A stretch of DNA of 64,000 nt, taken from the NCBI GenBank assembly GCA_026004735.1, contig BPJS01000001.1:2465641-2529640 (forward strand). Reading direction: 5' to 3'. This DNA comes from Isosphaeraceae bacterium (GTDB lineage Bacteria > Planctomycetota > Planctomycetia > Isosphaerales > Isosphaeraceae). The notes under the pieces were generated by a model. That model worked only from the letters and a program-made list of their open reading frames with translations, was not told the DNA's origin and searched no databases. Position 1 is the first letter of the stretch. The number at the start of each line of letters is the position of its first letter. The translations under genes and the position numbers were made by a program. Positions 41,848 through 50,445 of this stretch are shown piece after piece.

Positions 41848-42551
41848 CGCCCACCCCCGATCGGCCGCCCAGCCCGAGCCTCCCACCGCCCCGGACCGAT
41901 CGGCAACGACACGAGCTCACGCAGCCGCTCCAGAAACTCGCGCCGGCGAATCTCTCGTGCTCCCATTCTGAGCATATGCTCACTCGTAACCTGGCAATCA
42001 ATCAGCCGAATCCCACGGGCTTGGCACTCCTGGGCCAGCGCCACCAACGCCACCTTGGACGCGTCGCTCTCCCTGGCAAACATCGATTCCCCAAAAAACG
42101 CCCCGCCGATCTGCACCCCGTAAATCCCCCCCACCAGCCGCCCGTCACGCCAGCTCTCGACCGCATGCGCGTGGCCCGCGTCGTGAAGCGCCCCGTAGGC
42201 GCGGATGATCTCGGCGTTGATCCAGGTCCCGCTCTCATGCCGCCGGGGGATTGACGCACATTGCCTCATCACCTCGCGAAACGCCGTGTCCACCCGCGTC
42301 TCAAACCGCCCCGACCGGATCGTCCGCGCCAGCCGCCGCGAAACGTGAATCTCCTCCGGAACCAAGACCAGCCTCGGATCCGGACTCCACCACAGAATCG
42401 GCGGCCGGTCGTACCACGGAAAAATCCCCTGCCGGTATGCCGCCAGCAGCCACGGCACATCGAGCCGGCCCCCAACTGCCAACACCCCCTCCGGCTCCGC
42501 CAACTCCGGCGGAGGAAACTCCGGCCGTTGCCCCATGCGGAAAAGCGCCAT
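41844..42551 (-). CDS. aat: Leucyl/phenylalanyl-tRNA-protein transferase
   Basis: Transfers Leu or Phe from tRNA to the N-terminus of proteins bearing Arg or Lys, marking them for ClpAP degradation (N-end rule). With the start at 42551 the protein has 235 residues, like the E. coli enzyme (234). Motifs FPWYDRPPILWWSPDPR, VESWRDGRLVGGIYGVQIGGAFFGESMF and LIDCQVTSEHMLRMGA are family hallmarks. The start is chosen by length and a GGGAG site upstream; the open frame extends to 42704 but that part overlaps the upstream gene. It overlaps thpR by 4 bases. Confidence 0.93.
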   Translation of the reverse strand: MALFRMGQRPEFPPPELAEPEGVLAVGGRLDVPWLLAAYRQGIFPWYDRPPILWWSPDPRLVLVPEEIHVSRRLARTIRSGRFETRVDTAFREVMRQCASIPRRHESGTWINAEIIRAYGALHDAGHAHAVESWRDGRLVGGIYGVQIGGAFFGESMFARESDASKVALVALAQECQARGIRLIDCQVTSEHMLRMGAREIRRREFLERLRELVSLPIGPGRWEARAGRPIGGGR

Positions 42552-42574
42552 CACCCAAGGCTCCCTGCCTAGCC

Positions 42575-44515
42575 TCACGGCAGCCTTAGCCGCTCCAGAC
42601 CCGCTCTCGCTTCCCCATGGGTCGGATCCAACGCCAACGCCACCCGATACGCTTCGACCGCCTCCCCGCGCCGCCCCAACGCCTCCAACGCTCGCCCCCG
42701 CCACGCCTGCACCCCTGCCGCCCCCGGCGCCACCTGGAGCACCCGCTCAAAACACTCAAGCGCCTCTGCCGGCTTCCCCTCTCCCAGCAAAACCACCCCC
42801 AAACCCTCCCGCGATCCCAAATCACCCGGCTCCCGATCCAACGCCGAACGAAACGCCTCCGCCGCCAACACCCGCCGCTCCGCCCTAAACGCCCGCCACC
42901 CCAACACCCGCCACGCCCCCCCATCCTCCGGTACCAGCTCCACCGCCCGCTCCGCGCAGGCCACCGCCATCGTCGACTGCCGCAACATCTCCATCGCCTC
43001 CGAGAGCATCAACAACTCCCGCGCCATCAACTCCCTATCCACCCGCCCCGTCACCTCCTCATGCACGCCCGCCTGCACCGTTCGTTCCCAGTCCGCACCT
43101 GGCCGAACCACCCCAGCATCCACCAACTCCTCCACAATCCGCCAGGCCAACTTCCGATGAGCATCAACTGTTATATGAACATGATCATAGAAGCTTTCTT
43201 TTCCTAAGACGCCATCTTCCGAGTCCTTCCGCAACTCCGCCTCGAAGTCGATGACCTCGACCCCTTCCCGGCCGCTGAACGACCGCACCATAGCGACGAT
43301 CTCCGACACCGCCCGAAGCGGCACAATATCTTCGTCCCGCGCCGCCGCGTACCACAACCGCGCCGCCTCCCGATCGCCCGCCGCGGCCTTCGCACGGGCC
43401 AGACGATAGAGCAAGCCGGCATGCCGTCCATCAAGCGCCCGGGCTGCCTCAAACGCCGCGGCAGCCTGCTCGGCGTCCCCCGCCGCCAGCCGCTCTAACC
43501 CGAGCCGGTACGCCGACCGCCACGCCTCCCGCTCTGCCGCGCTCAGATCCGTTCGGTTCTCGCTCTTCAACGGCTCAAAATCCCGCTCGTTCGACACCGG
43601 CGTCACCAATACCACCTGCGTGCCGAAGTTCCGCGCCGTCTTCACAATCCGCTCCAGACTAGCGCCAAAATGGGCTAGCACCTCGGCCCGAAACCGATCA
43701 TCCCGGTGATACGCCTCCGGTCCCACCGCATTGATCGGGATCCGCCGGACCTCGTCGCCCACTCGGGCCGTCAACGCCCGCGGCCCCCCTCGCCCCACAA
43801 GGCCAACCCGCTCCATCACGCTCTGAATCAAACCCCCGATGCGGGTTCGGCTCACGAGCCCCGCCGCACCCCGCACCAGCCCGGGGGTTTTCAAAATCCC
43901 CTCATACGTTCGCCGCTCCAAAAACTCGTTATGACCGCTATAGACCACCACCAGATCCGGCTCAAATCGCGCCAGCTCCTCCAACAGCCCTGCGACGCGA
44001 TAGCTCGCATAACTGATCGCCCCCGCGTTGATCACCTCCCACCGCCGCGACCGATCGATGGCCCCCAAAAACGCCCGAAGCCATCCCGAAAACGAAGTCT
44101 CTTCGTAAAACGGCCGACCATACGTCGTCGACCCCCCTAGACAGACAATCCGATACGTCCCGGGCGGTTTTCGCGCCTCAAACACGACCGGATTCAAGAC
44201 ATCCCGCTTCGCCTCCGCCACCCGCACCCGCTCAATCCCATCCCCCCCACACTCCACGACAAAATGGGGCACCGTCGGCGCAAACCCCGCGTAGGGATCG
44301 CGCTCCGCCACCGCCGGCCTCACCCCGAGCCACCCCAGCACCACCTCCAGCAGCCCCAGCACCCCTCCCACCACGACCGCCGCAAACAGCACCTTACGCA
44401 CCGAACCAGGCCCCCGAATCCCCCGCCGCCGGACCCCGCCGTTGCCTCCCTCCGCGCGCGCTTCCCCCCGCGCCTTGCCCGCTCGGCTTCGACTCACATC
44501 GACACGTTTCCGCAT
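42575..44515 (-). CDS. Membrane-anchored SGNH-hydrolase-like protein with C-terminal TPRs
   Basis: 646 residues. A basic, disordered N-terminus (about 40 residues) precedes one transmembrane helix at about residues 41-65. An SGNH/GDSL-type hydrolase domain follows: S129 in CLGGSTTYG (block I), INAGAISYASYR (block II), YSGHNEF (block III) and FYDHVHITVDAHRKLA (catalytic Asp/His block). A small TPR-like pair lies within the domain, and a set of three or more TPRs makes up the last 150 residues. Similar proteins are seen in planctomycetes and may act as O-acylesterases on envelope glycans. It is 23 bases before aat on the same strand, so it may share its transcript. Confidence 0.8.
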   Translation of the reverse strand: MRKRVDVSRSRAGKARGEARAEGGNGGVRRRGIRGPGSVRKVLFAAVVVGGVLGLLEVVLGWLGVRPAVAERDPYAGFAPTVPHFVVECGGDGIERVRVAEAKRDVLNPVVFEARKPPGTYRIVCLGGSTTYGRPFYEETSFSGWLRAFLGAIDRSRRWEVINAGAISYASYRVAGLLEELARFEPDLVVVYSGHNEFLERRTYEGILKTPGLVRGAAGLVSRTRIGGLIQSVMERVGLVGRGGPRALTARVGDEVRRIPINAVGPEAYHRDDRFRAEVLAHFGASLERIVKTARNFGTQVVLVTPVSNERDFEPLKSENRTDLSAAEREAWRSAYRLGLERLAAGDAEQAAAAFEAARALDGRHAGLLYRLARAKAAAGDREAARLWYAAARDEDIVPLRAVSEIVAMVRSFSGREGVEVIDFEAELRKDSEDGVLGKESFYDHVHITVDAHRKLAWRIVEELVDAGVVRPGADWERTVQAGVHEEVTGRVDRELMARELLMLSEAMEMLRQSTMAVACAERAVELVPEDGGAWRVLGWRAFRAERRVLAAEAFRSALDREPGDLGSREGLGVVLLGEGKPAEALECFERVLQVAPGAAGVQAWRGRALEALGRRGEAVEAYRVALALDPTHGEARAGLERLRLP

Positions 44516-45102
44516 AAAAACACTTGCCCTAGATGATACGCCGAGGTATATTTCTCAAGGGCATAACGCAACGCTGCGTTCTTCTCACCTTACCCAGGGT
44601 CGCTCCGCGCGCTCAAGTCTCCGCGAAGGGCAGGGGGGCCTTCCCCAGATTGCGTGACACCGGCCACGGCGAAGGCGCGACGGCCATGTTGAGCACGGGG
44701 GAGCCTTCACCCAAACTCCGTGCGACCGGCGGCTGCTCAACGCCTTGATACGCTTTGGCGCTCTTTTGAGCGCGTCGAGCGTCCGTACGCACGGCAGGAC
44801 ACCGGCTAACCGAAACGCTGTCGCAGTTCGGTCTGTTCCTTGGGGACGCGACTGGCCGGCACGCTCAGCCTGGCGCCGGCCGCTGCTCGACGCCACTGCG
44901 TCACCCTCCCCAAAATCCTCCCGTCGACACCCACCCTCCGAACGACGCCCAGCGTCGGCCGTTCCTGAACAGGCACGCAACGCCCACGCCAGCTCGGAGC
45001 CAAATTCGCCGATTGATCGAACTCAAACGACGATCATCCCCTAGCGCCTGATCGCTGTTTTCATCGACCCCGTTCATCCCTCGAACCAACAGGCGCTCGC
45101 CC
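44516..45102. other. Intergenic region with degenerate short repeats
   Basis: About 590 bases without a supported gene between two divergent genes. Two loosely similar stretches about 66 bases apart (near 44631 and 44697, both with a G5-6 run then CCTTC) look like a decayed direct repeat. A small hairpin GCGCTC-TTTT-GAGCGC sits at 44758-44773. The short frames here do not look coding. Confidence 0.4.
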
Positions 45103-45756
45103 ATGTCGATCCCTCCCACTCCCTCCTGGCTGGCTCTGCTGCCGCTTCCGGGCGGCCTCGACGACTCGTTCCGAAACTGGTTGATCCACTACGTCGCCAA
45201 CCATCTCTCACCTCGCACCCAGCACGAGGATTGGCTTGCCGCTCGCATCGCCCAGGCGATGGCCCGGCTCCATCTTCTGGCGCGCCTCGAACCCGAACGA
45301 ATCGACCCGCTTTGGCTTCGCGCCGAGACCGCCGCCGATCGGCAGCTTCGCCACGCCCTGAAAGCCTGGCTCGACTACCGCCGACAAGCGACGGCCACCC
45401 CGGGCAACCCATCCCGGCCTCCCTCAGTCTCCCCCAGCTCAGCCACCGACCAACCCCGCTCACACCAACCGCAGTCCACCTCCGCCCCCTTAGGCGACCT
45501 CTGCCTCTCTCACCTCCCGACTACGCTTGCTGCCTTCATCGACCTGCCCATCGGAAGGCCGCGCGCATCCGGCAGCGACCGGCCCATCGCACGCGGGCAT
45601 AGCGACTCTTCACGCTCACCGGTTTCGAGGCCGCGCGCATCCGGCAGCGACCGGCCCATCGCACAGCCGCGAACACTCGACAGCGACGGGCTGAGCGGAC
45701 AGGCGCGGACATCGGGCATCGATCCCCCGTCCAGGCCTCAATCAGCCCCGGCCTGA
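45103..45756 (+). CDS. Hypothetical protein with repeat-containing low-complexity tail
   Basis: 217 residues, not recognised. Residues 1-95 look like a compact helical domain (DDSFRNWLIHYVANHL, then ARIAQAMARLHLLARLEPERID and RQLRHALKAWLDYRRQA). The rest is a Pro/Ser/Arg-rich tail in which a short unit (RPRASGSDRPIA) is repeated twice exactly and then decays twice more. No signal peptide or transmembrane helix is clear. It sits alone between divergent or convergent neighbours. The tail repeats come from a DNA direct repeat (45556-45664). Confidence 0.5.
   Translation: MSIPPTPSWLALLPLPGGLDDSFRNWLIHYVANHLSPRTQHEDWLAARIAQAMARLHLLARLEPERIDPLWLRAETAADRQLRHALKAWLDYRRQATATPGNPSRPPSVSPSSATDQPRSHQPQSTSAPLGDLCLSHLPTTLAAFIDLPIGRPRASGSDRPIARGHSDSSRSPVSRPRASGSDRPIAQPRTLDSDGLSGQARTSGIDPPSRPQSAPA
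45556..45664. repeat. 37-base direct repeat, 72-base period, in the hypothetical gene
   Basis: A 37-base sequence beginning AGGCCGCGCGCATCCGGCAG is found at 45556-45592 and again, identical, at 45628-45664. The 72-base spacing is 24 codons, so the frame is kept. A third diverged copy follows at about 45666-45700. Confidence 0.85.
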
Positions 45757-45968
45757 CACCGATGAGCCCACGGGACCACAACAGCCGCCCGCCTCACCGG
45801 TCACCCAACGTCTCCCACCGTCATCGGATCACGACGCCCAACTCGTTCACCCGACGGGCCCGTACCGGGTTCTGCCACCCAGTCTGTGAAACATAAGACT
45901 CATTATCAGACCTTTGAATCTCCGTCCGGCGGTTTTCCCCCGGTCGGATGACCCCAGGCGTTGCGGTG

Positions 45969-47237
45969 TCAACCGCGGAGGCCGCTGGCACCGTCGTCGT
46001 GACCACCCGGTCGACGCACCCGGACCGGTTCATGCGGACCGCGATAGATCGTCGGCTTGGGCTTGAGGTCAAAGGCCTCGGCGATCCGCTCAGCGGCCCG
46101 CTGGCTCGCGCCCGGCCTGGCAACCTGGTCCTTTAAGGCCGCCAGACGCTCCCGCATCCGCTGGCGCTCGCCCGCGTCGTCGAGCCACCTCAGCGCCCAA
46201 TTGGCCAGCTCTGGCGAGGCATCCCGATCGACCAAATATTCCGGCATCAGTTGCTCGCCGGCTAGCAAGTTCACCAGAGTGATAAACCGCGACTGAATGA
46301 ACGGACGCGCGACCCACAGGTCCAACCGCCGCACCGTGTAGAGGATCACGGTCGGCAGGGTCGCGTGCATCAGTTCCAGGCTCACCGACCCGGAGACCGC
46401 CCAGGCCAGATCCGCCAGCCGGATCAGCTCGGGGGTTCGCCCGGCGTAGACTCCCAGGATCGCCGGATCGATCACGGCCGGCCGCCCCGGATTCCGCCGC
46501 ACGGCCGACGCCTCCCGCGCGGCCAATCCGCGCACCAGCGCCGCGTGCCGCGCATGCAGACACGAGACCACGAACCGCACGTCCGGCCGCTGCTCCGCCA
46601 GCCGCTTAGCCGCGCGCAAGAACACGGGCAAATTGCGCTGGATCTCCCGGGTCCGCGAGCCGGGTAACATTAACACGACCGGCCCGACATGCGTTTGCAC
46701 TTCGGCCAGAAAATCCGCGTCGAGGGTCCGGTCTTCAAGTTCATCGAAAAAGGGATGCCCGACATACTCAGCACGGTCAAAGCCGCGCGCCGCGTACCAC
46801 TCTGGTTCGAACGGTAGACTGCACAACGCCAGATCGACCGTTCGCTTCATCTTCTCGACCCGCCACGGCGCCCAGGCCCACAACTGCGGAGGAACATAGT
46901 AGACCACCGGGACGCCATGTCGCTTCGCCCGCCGCGCCAAATGCCAGTGAAACCCGGGGTAATCGATCAGGATCAACACCTCCGGACGCTGATCCCGAAA
47001 AACCCGCTCGGCCTCATCGGCCAGACGAACGAACGTCCCCAGATTTTTCAGGGCATCGGCGAACCACATGATCGCCAGATCGGTCAGCGGATAGAGCAAT
47101 TGCACTCCGGCCCGCGCCATCCTCGGCCCGCCAAAGCCGATGCACTCGGCCTCGGGAGCCACCCGCCGCAGCGCCCGCACCAGATTCGCCGCGTGCAGAT
47201 CGCCACTCGGCTCCCCCGCCGAGATAAAAACCCGCAT
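45969..47237 (-). CDS. lpxB: Lipid-A-disaccharide synthase
   Basis: 422 residues, slightly longer than the typical 380 because of a basic/Gly-rich C-terminal tail of about 25 residues. LpxB joins UDP-diacylglucosamine and lipid X to form the lipid A disaccharide at the inner membrane. The N-terminus FISAGEPSGDLHAANLVRAL is diagnostic, as are YYVPPQLWAWAPWRVEKM, YVGHPFFDEL, LMLPGSRTREIQRNLP and SGSVSLELMHATLPTVILY. A GGAGG ribosome site lies upstream of the ATG at 47237. It is divergent from mnmA. The presence of lpxB implies that this planctomycete can make lipid A. Confidence 0.95.
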   Translation of the reverse strand: MRVFISAGEPSGDLHAANLVRALRRVAPEAECIGFGGPRMARAGVQLLYPLTDLAIMWFADALKNLGTFVRLADEAERVFRDQRPEVLILIDYPGFHWHLARRAKRHGVPVVYYVPPQLWAWAPWRVEKMKRTVDLALCSLPFEPEWYAARGFDRAEYVGHPFFDELEDRTLDADFLAEVQTHVGPVVLMLPGSRTREIQRNLPVFLRAAKRLAEQRPDVRFVVSCLHARHAALVRGLAAREASAVRRNPGRPAVIDPAILGVYAGRTPELIRLADLAWAVSGSVSLELMHATLPTVILYTVRRLDLWVARPFIQSRFITLVNLLAGEQLMPEYLVDRDASPELANWALRWLDDAGERQRMRERLAALKDQVARPGASQRAAERIAEAFDLKPKPTIYRGPHEPVRVRRPGGHDDGASGLRG

Positions 47238-47494
47238 CGAACCTGCCTCCGCGTCCGTGCCCGGCCAACGACTGGCTCATCCGCGATCACCTTACCACCC
47301 CCTCCTGATCCCGAAAAGCCGAATCAGCCCCGTCTCATGGGTGGATTCTCGGATCGATGTCGCAGCTCGGTTTACGAACCCGCAGGCTGTGCATACCATT
47401 AACTGCTGAGGATGCTACGACCAACCCCGGACCTCGGCGTTGGCTCGATTCGTCAAAACATGCACCCGTACTCAGTTCCTACTTGTGCCCGCCG
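47238..47494. other. Divergent intergenic region between lpxB and mnmA
   Basis: Shared upstream region of two divergent genes. A weak promoter-like pair for mnmA is TTTACG (47371-47376) and TACCAT (47394-47399), 17 bases apart. A single near match to a DnaA box, TGTGCATAC, lies at 47388-47396; one site alone means little, but it falls in the zone where the GC skew changes sign. Confidence 0.35.
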
Positions 47495-48586
47495 ATGGCC
47501 CGTGTCGTCCTGGCGATGTCCGGAGGTGTCGATAGCTCGGTGGCCGCCCATCTGCTCAAGGAGCAGGGCCACGAGGTCATCGGTCTCTTCATGCGAACTG
47601 GTAGCTTCGCTGGAGGCCAGGAGCGCCAGACCAAGACCTGCTGCTCCGTGACCGACGCGTTGGACGCCCGCGCCGTCGCCGACCGCCTCGATATCCCCTT
47701 CTACGCGCTCGACTTCGAATCCGAGTTCGGCCGCATCCAGGATCGTTTCGCCGACGAGTACCTCGCCGGACGAACCCCCAATCCCTGCGTGCTCTGCAAT
47801 ATCTGGCTCAAGTTCGGACGTTTGTTCGATTACGGACGCCAGGTCGGTGCCGACCACGTCGCCACCGGTCACTATGCGCGCATCGTGGCCGGCCCGGATG
47901 GTCGGCCGCGACTGGCTCGGGCCGTCGATCGCCATAAGGATCAGTCCTACGTCCTTTTTGGACTTCGGCGTGAGCGGCTCGCTCAGGTCTTGCTGCCGGT
48001 CGGCTCATACCCGAAGGCTGTGATTCGCCGCATGGCGCAGGAGCTGGCCCTGCCGGTCCACGACAAGCCGGACAGTCAGGAGATTTGCTTCGTTCCTGAC
48101 GACGATTATCGGGCTGTCGTCCGCCGCCGCCGTCCCGACGCAGGCGACACGTCGGGCCCGATTCTGGATTCAGACGGCCGCATTCTTGGCTTCCACGACG
48201 GGTATGAGTCGTATACCGTCGGTCAGCGCCGCGGTCTGGGGGTGGCTGTCGGGGAAGCCCGCTATGTTTTGCGGATCGACCCAGCGACCCGCGGTGTAAC
48301 GATAGGCCCGCGGGCTGCGCTCGAGCGCCCTGGACTGATCGCCTCGGGGATGAATTGGCAGATCGACGAGCCGACAGCCCCCCTGCCCTGCCTGGCACAG
48401 ATTCGTGCCCGCCATCAAGCCGTTCCAGCGTCGGTCGAGGCTCAGCCGGGTGGCGAGGCGATCGTCCGGTTCGAGCAGCCCCAACCCGCGGTGGCTCCGG
48501 GCCAGGTCGTCACCCTCTACGACGGCGACCTTGTGCTTGGCGGCGGCTGGATTGAACGTCCGCTCGAGCCGGCCACTGGCGGCTGA
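47495..48586 (+). CDS. mnmA: tRNA-specific 2-thiouridylase MnmA
   Basis: 363 residues. Adds sulfur to U34 of Lys, Glu and Gln tRNAs in the cytoplasm. The PP-loop ATP site is SGGVDSSVAAHLL near residue 10. The two catalytic cysteines of the family fall in NPCVLCNIWLKFG and QEICFVPDDDY, and the YTVGQRRGLGVAVG segment, which contacts tRNA, is present. The start at 47495 is chosen because MARVVLAMSGG is the canonical N-terminus; the frame is open further upstream to 47357. It is divergent from lpxB and followed by a GtrA fusion gene. Confidence 0.96.
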   Translation: MARVVLAMSGGVDSSVAAHLLKEQGHEVIGLFMRTGSFAGGQERQTKTCCSVTDALDARAVADRLDIPFYALDFESEFGRIQDRFADEYLAGRTPNPCVLCNIWLKFGRLFDYGRQVGADHVATGHYARIVAGPDGRPRLARAVDRHKDQSYVLFGLRRERLAQVLLPVGSYPKAVIRRMAQELALPVHDKPDSQEICFVPDDDYRAVVRRRRPDAGDTSGPILDSDGRILGFHDGYESYTVGQRRGLGVAVGEARYVLRIDPATRGVTIGPRAALERPGLIASGMNWQIDEPTAPLPCLAQIRARHQAVPASVEAQPGGEAIVRFEQPQPAVAPGQVVTLYDGDLVLGGGWIERPLEPATGG

Positions 48587-48651
48587 CATTGTCGCCGAGC
48601 GGCCCAGGAACCTATAGTTGTGGCGTGTCCCGGCGCTAGGCTGGAGCCCGC

Positions 48652-49743
48652 ATGGCCCACGTGACCCTGATCATCATCACCGAGCCTGACGCCCCCGCGT
48701 CCGAGTTCGCTCCGGCCGACTACTGCCAGGCCCTCGAAGCGTCGGGGCACACGGTCGAACTGGTCGCCCGCCCGGGTTCAAGCCGCTCAGGCGCGGCCTT
48801 TGCTGGGCTGGCCGCTGCGGGCGGAGATTTGCTCGTCGTCCTCGATCCAGCCATGTGCTATGAACCGGCCGACCTGCCGCGTGTCGTCGAGGCTCTCCAA
48901 TCGAGCGATGCCGAAGTTGCGGTCGCCAGCCGCCTGACTCCCCAGTCCGGCCCGTTCCGCGCGGCCGTCGGGATGCTCGTTCGGTGGTGGACCGGCTCGA
49001 CCGACCCGCTGACCGGCCTGATCGCCCTGACCCGTTCGGCCTACGCCGAAGTCGCGCCGCGACTCCAGCCGCTTGGCTCTCGATTCGCCGCCGAACTCAT
49101 CATCAAGGGTCGCTGGCGGAGCGTCGATGTCCCGGTCGCCACCGACACGCCAGCCCGCCGCCCCCGTCCCGGCTGGTCCGACTTGCGCCATCTCAAGCGC
49201 TTGTCCGACTACCGGTTTGGAACCCTCTCCCGGCTGGTCCAGTTTTGCATTGTCGGCGCTTCGGGAATGCTGATCGACCTGACGGCTTATTTTGCGCTCC
49301 AGCCTCAATTCGCCGCCATCACGGCCCTTTCGGGTCAGGTCGTTCCACCGACCCGGATCCCCGTCTCGCTGGCTCTCGCGCGGCTCACGGCGATCTTCAT
49401 CGCCATGATCTGGAACTTCCTGCTCAACCGTCGCCTGACGTTCAGCGACGCGCGCATGGGCGGCTCTCTGTTCCGTCAATTCCTGACGTACGCGGCCGGC
49501 AATGCGCTCGGTGTCTGCGTCAGTCTGGCCCTGAGTCTGGGTCTGCCGCGACGCGTCGGCTTCTTCCACGACCACAAGTTGGCTGCCGCGGTCGTCGGCA
49601 TCGTGGCCGGAACTTGCATCACCTTCACCACCGCGCGTTGGGTCGTCTTCCGCCGCAAACCCAGCCCCCCGCCCCTGCCTGCCCCGCCTTTGACCTCCCC
49701 GCAGGCCTCACCCATCCCCTCGACGCAACCAGCCGATGCCTGA
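48652..49743 (+). CDS. GT2-like domain fused to GtrA-like membrane domain
   Basis: 363 residues. The N-terminal 175 or so look like a reduced GT-A glycosyltransferase of the polyprenyl-phosphate type (LVVLDPAMCYEPADLPRVVEAL and VAVASRLTP), with LDP in place of the usual DAD/DxD and a shortened opening. From about residue 190 a GtrA-type four-helix membrane domain follows (SRLVQFCIVGASGMLIDLTAYFAL, then AIFIAMIWNFLLNRRLTF). GtrA proteins are thought to flip polyprenyl-phosphate-linked sugars. The fusion pairs synthesis or binding with flipping. The altered catalytic motif may mean it is not an active transferase. Confidence 0.82.
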   Translation: MAHVTLIIITEPDAPASEFAPADYCQALEASGHTVELVARPGSSRSGAAFAGLAAAGGDLLVVLDPAMCYEPADLPRVVEALQSSDAEVAVASRLTPQSGPFRAAVGMLVRWWTGSTDPLTGLIALTRSAYAEVAPRLQPLGSRFAAELIIKGRWRSVDVPVATDTPARRPRPGWSDLRHLKRLSDYRFGTLSRLVQFCIVGASGMLIDLTAYFALQPQFAAITALSGQVVPPTRIPVSLALARLTAIFIAMIWNFLLNRRLTFSDARMGGSLFRQFLTYAAGNALGVCVSLALSLGLPRRVGFFHDHKLAAAVVGIVAGTCITFTTARWVVFRRKPSPPPLPAPPLTSPQASPIPSTQPADA

Positions 49744-49832
49744 GTCCTTAGGGCGACCACCGAGCTGCCGGTGTGGGAATTTGGAAGCCGTTGAGAAAAA
49801 ATTTGTCACTTCTTGGCGACTCTGCCATACCT

Positions 49833-49849
49833 TTGGCAGAAGCATGGCT
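49833..49849 (+). promoter_or_regulatory. Candidate sigma-54 (-24/-12) promoter
   Basis: TTGGCA at 49833-49838 and GGCT at 49846-49849 give the GG-N10-GC spacing of sigma-54 promoters (GG at 49835-49836, GC at 49847-49848). The -24 half overlaps an inverted repeat, TCTGCCA (49821-49827) with TGGCAGA (49834-49840). It precedes the small gene at 50019 by about 170 bases. Part of the match may be due to chance. Confidence 0.35.
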
Positions 49850-50018
49850 TAGATTGACCTACAAACGGGCTCGGCGTGGAACCAAGCCGGCCATGCCCGC
49901 TTCGTAGGCAAGGGTGGCGCTTCGCCCTTCAGCGAACCGTTGACCAAATCTGCCCCACGGCCGTTTGGTTCGTTCGTTCCGCGCGCTGGGCGTTCTTGGG
50001 TACAGGGAGTGCACCACG

Positions 50019-50357
50019 ATGAACCGTCCCACTCGCTCCAATCCCCCAACCGTCTCCTCCGTCGCATCCGACTCTACGGAGTCCAACGAGATGGCTTCGG
50101 CTCCCTGGGTGGACCGCACGGCCACTGCCCTGGCCACGCGGGCGGCCCAGGCGCGTCAGGCGAGTGGCCGCCGCCCCTTCGTCGACCCGGCAACCTGCGA
50201 ACGCGACTACAACGCCGACGAACTCGAATTCATGAACGCCATGCAGGAATATAAGCAACGGAGCGGGCGGATGTTCCCGACTTGGAGCGAAGTCCTTGAA
50301 GTGCTCCGCAGCCTTGGCTACCACAAGGAAGAGGCCCAGACTCAGGCCGCTTCCTGA
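50019..50357 (+). CDS. Small protein of unknown function
   Basis: 112 residues, not recognised. The first 60 are Ser/Thr/Ala-rich and probably disordered. The C-terminal 50 ([21 protein letters not shown], then [22 protein letters not shown]) look like a compact helical domain with a strongly gene-like composition. No signal peptide is seen. An AGGGAG ribosome site before the ATG supports the start; an upstream TTG at 49965 is less likely. It stands alone after a candidate sigma-54 promoter. Confidence 0.7.
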   Translation: MNRPTRSNPPTVSSVASDSTESNEMASAPWVDRTATALATRAAQARQASGRRPFVDPATCERDYNADELEFMNAMQEYKQRSGRMFPTWSEVLEVLRSLGYHKEEAQTQAAS

Positions 50358-50445
50358 CAGCGAACACGACGCCCTTCGAATCCCACACAGTGGCCGAAGA
50401 CTGCTGATTGGAGACTGGGGCGAGCCCGAGGCTGCCGGATTTGGA

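Noticed and set aside
44516..45102. Decayed mobile element
   Set aside because: The weak repeats have no terminal inverted repeats, target duplications or transposase-like frame.
45556..45700. Possible CRISPR-like array
   Set aside because: Only two exact copies, in frame within a coding tail, with no regular unique spacers and no cas genes in the window.
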